64,000 nt of DNA from Saprospiraceae bacterium (GTDB lineage: Bacteria; Bacteroidota; Bacteroidia; Chitinophagales; Saprospiraceae), in the NCBI GenBank assembly GCA_019638455.1, contig JAHBTU010000001.1:139501-203500 (forward strand), written 5' to 3'. Shown here piece after piece: positions 27,326 through 33,920 of the stretch. The notes under the pieces are model-generated. The model searched no databases and was not told the DNA's origin. It saw only the letters and a program-made list of their open reading frames with translations. Position 1 is the stretch's first letter. Each line of letters opens with the position of its first letter. A program made the position numbers and the translations under genes.

Positions 27326-29086
27326 ATGAAAAAGCAACTTACACTTGCTCTGGGACTTGCATTCGCATCGCTATTCCAGTTTGCGGTGCCCAATCAAATC
27401 GTTGCACAGGGCACCGATGGCCTGAACTTGGTACTCCGGGTGACCATTAACGGCCAAGATTATGAGTACTTCCAAGGCACATGTGGCTACGAGACGGCCA
27501 ACTGGGGTGGTACCGTTACTGCCGAATTTTGTGGTAATCCCGCATGGGGATACGACATCACTCCCGACTCATTGGGCTGCGACTCCATTCCCGCAGGCCA
27601 GTTGACCGGAAAAATTGCGATGATTCGCCGTGGCGCGTGCGAATTTGGCCTGAAGGCGCTCAATGCCGAAAAAGCAGGCGCCATCGCGGTGATGATTGTG
27701 AACAGCGATGCGGCAACTGCCGGCGACGACTGCAACGCTATCCCGATGGGTGCCGGAGCGGTCGGCGCCCAAGTCACCATCCCGGCTATCTTTCTCTCTC
27801 GTGTTGTCGGCAACCAAATTGACGCAGCTATTTCGGCGGGTCAAAACGTGGAAGTCTGCTTCTTGCTGCCCAATGTGGGCACCCCCTACGTTGCCCGTGC
27901 TTATGCCACGCCTGTAACACAGGTTATCGAAAATGACGTGATGAGCATGGTGTTCTACAATCGCGGCACCACTGTGATTGACGACTTGGTCGTCAAAGCC
28001 GACATCACCGGGCCAAACGGCTACACGAACACCATAGAGACCGCCGCCCCGCCGCTCGACCCCGGATTTAGCGGCTTGGTTTTCTTCGACACATGGTTGC
28101 CTCCAAGCGTGCCGGGCAAATACGATGTGGTGATGTCCAACAACAAATTCACCGAATCGCGCGACACGCTCCGCCGTTCTTTTGAAATCACCGACTACAC
28201 GTTTGCGGTGGACAATTTGAACCTTATTGATGCGCGTCTGTGGAACAATGGCTCTTTCGTCGCCGGCAACTTTCTTTATCAGACGGGCGCACTATACTTC
28301 ACTGGCTCGAATGGTGGCGTTGCCACTTACAGCACTTTCGGCATCTCCAACATTGACTCCATCTACACGGGCGACCCCGAGGCGGACTTGATTCAGGTGT
28401 TGGTCTATGATGCCGACTCCGATGAGAATGGTGTCATAAACTTCCAAAGTGGCGGCTTTAATGATTTGGCTGCCGACTTGGTTGGCACGGGTTCGTACAT
28501 CCTTCAAGGGAATGAATCTTTTGACAAAGTGGTACACGTCCAGTTGGAAGACTTTTTCGACCCCGGACAGCCAGTGACCTTGAAGCCCGACCACGCCTAC
28601 TACATCTCCCTGCTCTACGACGGCATCAACAACGGCTCTGGCCGTTGCCCCGGCTTCAACGCCAGTGCTAGCGAGGACTATCTGGTTTACGATGGTGGCG
28701 GCCTGACCACTCCGTTGCAAATGGATGCACTTTATTCTGGCTGGGGCGGCGGCACCTTGGTCAATCGCATGGAACTGGAGGGCTTCGACCCGACCATCTC
28801 CGTGAAAGAGGCCAAGCCCCAATCCCTTGATGCCTCCAAGTTTTCCATCACGCCGAACCCCGGCAACGAGTACGTCTATCTGAATCTCGATTTGGAAAAC
28901 GTGAACAAGAAAGTGAACATCACGATATTGAGCGCGTCGGGTCAGGTGTTCCGCACGAAGTTGCTCAATGACTTCCAAAGCGGCCAGATTCGCTTCGACG
29001 TAAGCGACGTGCCTTCCGGCTACTACTTGATGTGGATTCGCACCAACGAGGGCAACACGATTCAAAAAGTGGCGATTTGCCATTGA
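27326..29086 (+). CDS. PA-domain T9SS-secreted protein, paralogue 2
   Basis: 586 residues: signal peptide (about 1-28, ending IVAQ), PA domain (about 50-195, with GQLTGKIAMIRRGACEFGLK and AGAIAVMIVNS), beta-rich middle (TYSTFGISNIDSIY, LKPDHAYYISLLYDGINNGS) and a T9SS sorting domain (FSITPNPGNEYVY to QKVAICH). No peptidase domain. From FQGTCGYETANWGG onward it is almost identical to paralogue 3, while signal peptide and following 20 residues differ, a pattern expected from gene conversion or recent duplication with a swapped 5' end. It stands within the 109-base inverted repeats. Confidence 0.9.
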   Translation: MKKQLTLALGLAFASLFQFAVPNQIVAQGTDGLNLVLRVTINGQDYEYFQGTCGYETANWGGTVTAEFCGNPAWGYDITPDSLGCDSIPAGQLTGKIAMIRRGACEFGLKALNAEKAGAIAVMIVNSDAATAGDDCNAIPMGAGAVGAQVTIPAIFLSRVVGNQIDAAISAGQNVEVCFLLPNVGTPYVARAYATPVTQVIENDVMSMVFYNRGTTVIDDLVVKADITGPNGYTNTIETAAPPLDPGFSGLVFFDTWLPPSVPGKYDVVMSNNKFTESRDTLRRSFEITDYTFAVDNLNLIDARLWNNGSFVAGNFLYQTGALYFTGSNGGVATYSTFGISNIDSIYTGDPEADLIQVLVYDADSDENGVINFQSGGFNDLAADLVGTGSYILQGNESFDKVVHVQLEDFFDPGQPVTLKPDHAYYISLLYDGINNGSGRCPGFNASASEDYLVYDGGGLTTPLQMDALYSGWGGGTLVNRMELEGFDPTISVKEAKPQSLDASKFSITPNPGNEYVYLNLDLENVNKKVNITILSASGQVFRTKLLNDFQSGQIRFDVSDVPSGYYLMWIRTNEGNTIQKVAICH

Positions 29087-29109
29087 TTCCACCGCTCTCG
29101 TTTCAATAA

Positions 29110-29144
29110 CAAGCGGCCTCCCGGAACATCCGGGAGGCCGCTTG
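29110..29144 (+). terminator. Hairpin terminator after PA paralogue 2
   Basis: A perfect 15-base stem, CAAGCGGCCTCCCGG (29110-29124) with its complement at 29130-29144, lies 24 bases after the stop codon. The following tract is only mildly T-rich. Confidence 0.8.
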
Positions 29145-29185
29145 TCGTTGAGCCATGTTTGTTTGCTCAGTCATCGCGACACTTA

Positions 29186-29384
29186 ATTAACGTGAGTTCT
29201 GAGATTAATTCTTTGAAAATCAATTTCGGAGAGAGCGTTCTTCCTAAACATTCCAAGTTTTGAAAACTTGGAATGTTTCGTGGAGCTATAACCCAATAAT
29301 TTATGAAACAATCGTTGCTAAATGAGCGAGTGATGCACCAGCTCACATACTGATGGGCTTCATTAGCCCCGAACTCACGTTAAT
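29186..29384. repeat. 199-base segment with 14-base inverted ends
   Basis: Perfect 14-base inverted termini enclose about 170 bases that include a near-perfect palindrome (29247-29278, arms AAACATTCCAAGTTTT and AAACTTGGAATGTTT). This could be a small non-autonomous element or its remains; no target duplication is evident. Confidence 0.45.
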
Positions 29385-29422
29385 TTTACATTCATTTTGT
29401 TACATTTTATACTCAACGCAAA

Positions 29423-29531
29423 GTGGTTTTGAACGAACGGCGCTCGCAATCCTTTGAAAATCATACAAATCAATCAAGGAAATCCCTGCCTTGCCAACGG
29501 GCGGGTTCAAATCCTCTTTAATCTGGGTATA
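29423..29531 (-). repeat. 109-base perfect inverted repeat, right arm
   Basis: Exact reverse complement of 26796-26904. It ends in CTGGGTATA, the same terminal word as the MITE-like element at 26796-27136. Confidence 0.95.
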
Positions 29532-29654
29532 GCACCTTTTTTTAGTTGTCCAATACATATAAAAAGAGATTTTGTCAAAGCATAAATTGTTTTATGTATA
29601 AATTATACAAATAAAATTTTTCAAAAAAGCATTCTTTCAGTTTTCCTAATGCCT

Positions 29655-29662
29655 TATATTTG
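29655..29662 (+). promoter_or_regulatory. -7 element TAtaTTTG before PA paralogue 3
   Basis: TAtaTTTG followed by CCCCACAA, 39 bases before the ATG at 29702, in the same layout as the boxes before the two other paralogues. Confidence 0.6.
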
Positions 29663-29701
29663 CCCCACAAACATTTCGTGAACTTTTAAATCCTCCGTGT
29701 T

Positions 29702-31456
29702 ATGAAAAAACAGTTTACCATTCAAAAAGGACTTTTGCTTGTGTTGTCACTGCTGCTTGCAAGCGTTCAGTCCAATGCTCAAACCGCCAACCTAAATCTG
29801 GTGATTCGTGTCACAATTGATGGTGAAGTCACCAACTTTTTCCAAGGCACATGTGGCTACGAGACAGCCAACTGGGGTGGTACCGTTGCTGCCGAATTTT
29901 GTGGTAATCCCGCTTGGGGATACGACATCACTCCCGACTCATTGGGCTGCGACTCCATTCCCGCAGGCCAGTTGACCGGGAAAATTGCCATGATTCGCCG
30001 TGGCGCGTGTGAATTTGGCTTGAAGGCGCTCAACGCCGAAAAAGCAGGCGCCATCGCGGTGATGATTGCAAACAGCGATGCGGCAACTGCTGGCGACGAC
30101 TGCAACGCTATCCCGATGGGTGCCGGAGCGGTCGGCAGCCAAGTCACCATTCCGGCCATTTTTCTTTCTCGTTTTGCTGCCAATATCATTGATGCTGGTA
30201 TCCAAGCAGGCAAAAACGTGGAAGTCTGCTTCTTGCTGCCCAATGTGGGCACCCCCTACGTCGCTCGTGCTTATGCAACGCCTGTAACACAGGTTATCGA
30301 AAATGACGTGATGAGCATGGTGTTCTACAATCGCGGCACCACTGTGATTGACGACTTGGTCGTCAAAGCCGACGTCACCGGGCCAAACGGCTACACGAAC
30401 ACCATAGAGACCGCCGCCCCGCCGCTCGACCCCGGCTTCAACGGCTTGGTTTTCTTCGACACATGGTTGCCTCCGAGCGTGCCGGGCAAATACGATGTGG
30501 TGATGTCCAACAACAAATTCACCGAATCGCGCGACACACTCCGCCGTTCCTTTGAAATCACCGATTTCACGTTTGCGGTGGACAATTTGACGCTAATCAA
30601 TGCAGGCTTGTGGAACAATGGCTCTTTCGTCGCCGGCAACTTTCTTTATCAGACGGGAGCACTATACTTTACTGGCTCGAATGGTGGCGTTGCCACTTAC
30701 AGCACTTTCGGAATCTCCAACATTGACTCCATCTACACGGGCGACCCCGAGGCGGACTTGATTCAGGTGTTGGTCTATGATGCCGACTCCGATGAGAATG
30801 GTGTCATAAACTTCCAAAGTGGCGGCTTTAATGACTTGGCTGCCGACTTGGTTGGCACGGGTTCGTACATCCTTCAAGGGAATGAATCTTTTGACAAAGT
30901 GGTACACGTCCAGTTGGAAGACTTTTTCGACCCCGGACAACCAGTGACCTTGAAGCCCGACCACGCCTACTACATCTCCCTGCTCTACGACGGCATCAAC
31001 AACGGCTCTGGACGTTGCCCCGGCTTCAACGCTAGCTCTGCCGAAAGATATTTGGTTTACGACGGTGGCGGCCTGACCACTCCGTTGCAAATGGATGCAC
31101 TTTATTCTGGCTGGGGCGGCGGCACCTTGGTCAATCGCATGGAACTGGAGGGCTTCGACCCGACCATCTCCGTGAAAGAGGCCAAGCCCCAATCCCTTGA
31201 TGCCTCCAAGTTCTCCATCACACCGAACCCCGGCAACGAGTACGTCTATCTGAATCTCGATTTGGAAAACGTGAACAGGAAAGTGAACGTCACGATATTG
31301 AGCGCGTCGGGTCAGGTGTTCCGCACGAAGCTGCTCAACGACTTCCAAAGCGGCCAGATTCGCTTCGACGTAAGCGACGTGCCTTCCGGCTACTACCTGA
31401 TGTGGATTCGCACCAACGAGGGCAACACGATTCAGAAAGTGGCGATTTGCCATTGA
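29702..31456 (+). CDS. PA-domain T9SS-secreted protein, paralogue 3
   Basis: 584 residues with the same plan as paralogue 2: signal peptide (ending SNAQ), PA domain, beta-rich middle and T9SS sorting domain ending QKVAICH. Beyond residue about 42 it differs from paralogue 2 mainly in two patches (VTIPAIFLSRFAANIIDAGIQ in the PA domain, and the SSAERYLVYDGG region). The last 250 residues are almost unchanged. The strong nucleotide identity indicates a recent copy or ongoing gene conversion. No catalytic peptidase residues are seen. Confidence 0.9.
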   Translation: MKKQFTIQKGLLLVLSLLLASVQSNAQTANLNLVIRVTIDGEVTNFFQGTCGYETANWGGTVAAEFCGNPAWGYDITPDSLGCDSIPAGQLTGKIAMIRRGACEFGLKALNAEKAGAIAVMIANSDAATAGDDCNAIPMGAGAVGSQVTIPAIFLSRFAANIIDAGIQAGKNVEVCFLLPNVGTPYVARAYATPVTQVIENDVMSMVFYNRGTTVIDDLVVKADVTGPNGYTNTIETAAPPLDPGFNGLVFFDTWLPPSVPGKYDVVMSNNKFTESRDTLRRSFEITDFTFAVDNLTLINAGLWNNGSFVAGNFLYQTGALYFTGSNGGVATYSTFGISNIDSIYTGDPEADLIQVLVYDADSDENGVINFQSGGFNDLAADLVGTGSYILQGNESFDKVVHVQLEDFFDPGQPVTLKPDHAYYISLLYDGINNGSGRCPGFNASSAERYLVYDGGGLTTPLQMDALYSGWGGGTLVNRMELEGFDPTISVKEAKPQSLDASKFSITPNPGNEYVYLNLDLENVNRKVNVTILSASGQVFRTKLLNDFQSGQIRFDVSDVPSGYYLMWIRTNEGNTIQKVAICH

Positions 31457-31473
31457 TTTTAACCCTTTTCTTC

Positions 31474-31521
31474 AAAAAAGAGGCCGTCTCACAGCAATAC
31501 TTGTGAGACGGCCTCTTTTTT
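31474..31521. terminator. Bidirectional rho-independent terminator
   Basis: A 20-base stem runs from AAAAAAGAGGCCGTCTCACA (31474-31493) to its complement (31502-31521) around an 8-base loop, with A and T runs at the outer ends. It serves PA paralogue 3 on the + strand and the broken lipoprotein gene on the - strand. Confidence 0.93.
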
Positions 31522-31566
31522 GAAAGATATGATGCTGTAAAAGCAATCGATCAGTTTGAGAATCAC

Positions 31567-32206
31567 CTAACCAGAAGTGATTTTTGTGACAGAAACATTG
31601 CAGTTTCGATATAGCGTTATTGACATGGATTCACCGGGCAGCAATGCAATAGGAGAGGTGTTTGAAACAGACCCGTTTGATGTCACGGTCACATCAATAG
31701 TTTTTAACGACTCTATATTTGTTAAAATTAGACATATTGAGGTCTCGGTTTCACCAAAATTAAAACAAAAACAGTTGCAACCATCGAAAGCGTCACCAGT
31801 ACTTCCACTTCCACAAGCATCACACGGAGGACAATCGAGCTTAGTGCAAACACCTTTTCCACACAGAAAATAATTCCCTGCTGCGGATTCAGGATTTGGG
31901 GGAGTAAAACCACGAATAACAATTATGCAGTCAAACTCGCTACAAGGGTTTTCGCCACAAGCCCTCCCTTGGCTAAAACATGGGTCAGTTTGTTGATCTG
32001 ATCTGCCCAAAATTTCAGAACCTTCAATGTTGGACGGGCTTTTGTGTCGGCTCCCCGAAAATAGTACGGTTCAAAAGTAGAGAAAACTACTAATTTTGAA
32101 CCGTACTATTTTCGGGGAGCCGACATTTGGATGTAATTGTTTCACCGGATTTTATACACTGCCAGCCTGCCAAAAGTGCAAGTGCTAAAAAAAGATTTTT
32201 TTTCAT
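31567..32206 (-). pseudogene. Cys-rich lipoprotein gene interrupted by a palindromic insertion
   Basis: The 5' part starts at the ATG at 32206 and encodes a signal peptide (MKKNLFLALALLAGWQC) and then IKSGETITSK. An 81-base palindrome (32045-32125) with a 4-base target duplication then interrupts the frame and brings a stop. Downstream the frame resumes with SPSNIEGSEILGRSDQQTDP and a Cys-rich body (ACGENPC, CGKGVCTKLDCPPCDACG, CNCFCF) ending SVTKITSG. Removing the insert and one copy of the duplication (85 bases) joins both parts into one frame of 184 codons. No family recognised. A Bacteroidota promoter lies upstream. The 3' part could only be expressed from an internal TTG at 32010. Confidence 0.88.
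32045..32125. mobile_element. 81-base palindromic MITE-like insertion with TTTG target duplication
   Basis: The two 32-base arms (32045-32076 and 32094-32125), each starting TGTCGGCTCCCCG from its outer end, are perfect inverted copies around 17 bases that can pair further (GTAG/CTAC). The element is flanked by TTTG on both sides (32041-32044 and 32126-32129). It carries no gene, so a transposase must act in trans. Precise excision restores the host reading frame, which shows that it arrived after the gene was formed. Confidence 0.88.
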
Positions 32207-32238
32207 AACGTTTAATGTTAAATTTGTAAACGAATATG

Positions 32239-32270
32239 CAAAAGTACAGATACAACATATTCTTGTCAAG
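32239..32270 (-). promoter_or_regulatory. Bacteroidota promoter of the interrupted lipoprotein gene
   Basis: On the - strand a TActTTTG box (32239-32246) lies 20 bases downstream of CTTG (32267-32270), a 3-of-4 match to the -33 TTTG. It lies about 33 bases before the ATG at 32206. Confidence 0.6.
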
Positions 32271-32378
32271 AGACAAGTTTAACTTTGACAATATCAGCAA
32301 TAAAGTTGTCTCTGTGGCTTTTTATTGAAACTGCTCAAAAAATGCAAGGGGTTCTCGTTGTTTACAAAAACTTTACAT

Positions 32379-32403
32379 TAGCGGCTTGATAAAACCGCCG
32401 CTA
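32379..32403 (+). promoter_or_regulatory. Hairpin directly before the EEP nuclease start codon
   Basis: TAGCGGC (32379-32385) and GCCGCTA (32397-32403) form a perfect 7-base stem ending two bases before the ATG at 32406. Its place suggests an effect on translation initiation or an operator; neither is shown. Confidence 0.4.
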
Positions 32404-32405
32404 CA

Positions 32406-33359
32406 ATGAAACACCACATCTATTTCTGGAACCTCGAAAACCTCTTTGACGTGGTGGACAGCCCCACACGTCCCGCATGGTTGCAAAAAGCCCTCAACAA
32501 GGAACTCAAAGGCTGGACGGCCCCCGTGCTCGCTCGCAAAATCGAACAATTGTCCAGCATCATCATCCAACTCAACCCCGACATCTTTTGCGTCTGCGAG
32601 GTGGAGAACGAGGCCGTTTTGAAAAAACTGACCGCTGCGCTCGCGCCCTTGGGCCGCAACTATGTGGTGCGACACCACGACACGAAAGACCAACGCGGCA
32701 TTGACGTGGCCTTTTTCTACGATGCCGACCGCTATGAAGACGACGGGCGCCTGTTCACCCTCGAAATCATGAAGCGCACCTACACCCGCGATTTGGCGCA
32801 AATCAACCTGCGTACCAAACCGGGTGGCCACGACCTCATCCTCATCGGCAACCACTGGCCCTCGCGGTCGGGTGGCCAATACGAAAGCGAGCCATATCGC
32901 ATCATGGTAGCCGAAACGCTGAGCTATTGGATAGACAGGATTTATGAAATCAAGGGCAACAACGCCCCCATCGTGGTGATGGGCGATTTCAACGACGAGC
33001 CGTTCAATCGCTCGCTCGAAGACTACGCCAACAGCACCCGCAACCGCGACAAGGTGCTCAACGCCCGCTCAGTACCTTATCTACACAACCTGATGTGGCC
33101 TTTTTATACCAAAGGGCTGGGCACGCACTACTTCAACCTGCCCGTCCTGCTCGACCAGTTCATGGTGTCGCGGAGCATTGCCTCCAGTGCTGCGTCAACG
33201 TCTTTCGTAGTGGATTCGGTGGACATCATCAATCTGCCGGGCATGACGAGGGGCGAGTATCGCATACCCGTTCGGCACAGCCGTCCGTCGCAACAGGACT
33301 ACAACCCAAATGGCTACAGCGACCACTTGCCGATACGCCTGGTGCTGAACGAGCGTTGA
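32406..33359 (+). CDS. Endonuclease/exonuclease/phosphatase (EEP) family protein
   Basis: A 317-residue metal-dependent phosphohydrolase of the DNase I-like fold. The motifs follow in order: FWNLENLFD (metal-binding Asn), CVCEVENE (catalytic Glu), RGIDVAFFYD, LIGNHWPSRSGG (catalytic His), VMGDFNDEPFN (Asp and Asn) and GYSDHLPIRLVL (Asp-His). All catalytic positions appear intact. No signal peptide is present, so it is probably cytoplasmic. Substrate (DNA, RNA or phospholipid head group) cannot be told from the sequence. It stands alone between the broken lipoprotein gene and tRNA-Ser. Confidence 0.93.
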   Translation: MKHHIYFWNLENLFDVVDSPTRPAWLQKALNKELKGWTAPVLARKIEQLSSIIIQLNPDIFCVCEVENEAVLKKLTAALAPLGRNYVVRHHDTKDQRGIDVAFFYDADRYEDDGRLFTLEIMKRTYTRDLAQINLRTKPGGHDLILIGNHWPSRSGGQYESEPYRIMVAETLSYWIDRIYEIKGNNAPIVVMGDFNDEPFNRSLEDYANSTRNRDKVLNARSVPYLHNLMWPFYTKGLGTHYFNLPVLLDQFMVSRSIASSAASTSFVVDSVDIINLPGMTRGEYRIPVRHSRPSQQDYNPNGYSDHLPIRLVLNER

Positions 33360-33481
33360 CGCGAGCGGCTAAGTTTTTACAAACAGGGATAAAAAAACAC
33401 AAGAGCCATCACTCTATCCCACTGATGGGAGGTGATGGCCCTCGTCGAAAGGCTGGAACTTAAAACAACCTCAAATGGATG

Positions 33482-33566
33482 CGGAGGGGGAGGGATTCGA
33501 ACCCCCGGTGGTGTAACCCACGACGGTTTTCAAGACCGCTCCATTAAACCGCTCTGGCACCCCTCC
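33482..33566 (-). tRNA. tRNA-Ser(UGA)
   Basis: On the - strand the sequence folds as a class II tRNA: acceptor stem GGAGGGG/CCCCTCC, D arm GAGCGGTTTAATGGAGC region, anticodon loop CTTGAAA with anticodon TGA, a long variable arm (GTCGTGGGTTACACCAC) and T loop TTCGAAT. The discriminator base is G. CCA is not encoded. Confidence 0.97.
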
Positions 33567-33920
33567 TGTTATAGTGCTTTCAAATTCGGCGGCAAAGGTA
33601 GCCAAAGAACCGAAATGCCAAACGCAAAGTTCGGATGTGGAAAAAAAGCAGGTTGGGGGGCGCAACTTCTTCCCGTGCCTCTTGCACTTTTGTATCTTAT
33701 GCCTCGCGCCACCAAGTTTTGAGCAGATTGTGCTTTTGGCCATGCCCATAACCTAACGGCGCGAAGTAATAAGACAGCCAACTTCCAACATCGTTTCGCC
33801 GCAATGAGGGATGAAGTACTTTCACGACAATTTTGTGCTCAATCGAAGTGCAGTGTCTATATTGTACTTTTGTGTCCCTTCACCATGCCAAGCCACCTCA
33901 TCGCTTCAACTGACAGATAT
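33567..33920. other. Gap between tRNA-Ser and the M16 peptidase gene
   Basis: No gene is visible. A repeat-like segment at 33699-33750 shares its start with 51540-51593, where the inner part is inverted. The promoter of the peptidase lies at 33865. Confidence 0.6.
33865..33872 (+). promoter_or_regulatory. -7 element TActTTTG of the M16 peptidase gene
   Basis: A perfect TAnnTTTG box. Transcription would begin near 33879, which argues against upstream starts at 33804 and 33885 and for the ATG at 33921. Confidence 0.5.

Larger units (their letters stand above)
29087..29701. other. Gene-free stretch between PA paralogues 2 and 3
   Basis: No gene is visible. Contents: the terminator at 29110, a 14-base inverted pair ATTAACGTGAGTTC/GAACTCACGTTAAT (29186-29199 and 29371-29384) enclosing a palindrome at 29247-29278, the right 109-base arm (29423-29531) and the promoter at 29655. 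Confidence 0.7.

Noticed and set aside
24861..31456. PA-domain proteins as proteases
   Set aside because: The PA domain is clear but no subtilisin, M28 or other catalytic domain or residues are present in any of the three.
33569..33781. Short frames between tRNA-Ser and the peptidase gene
   Set aside because: Several overlapping frames on both strands without motifs, covering repeat-like sequence.
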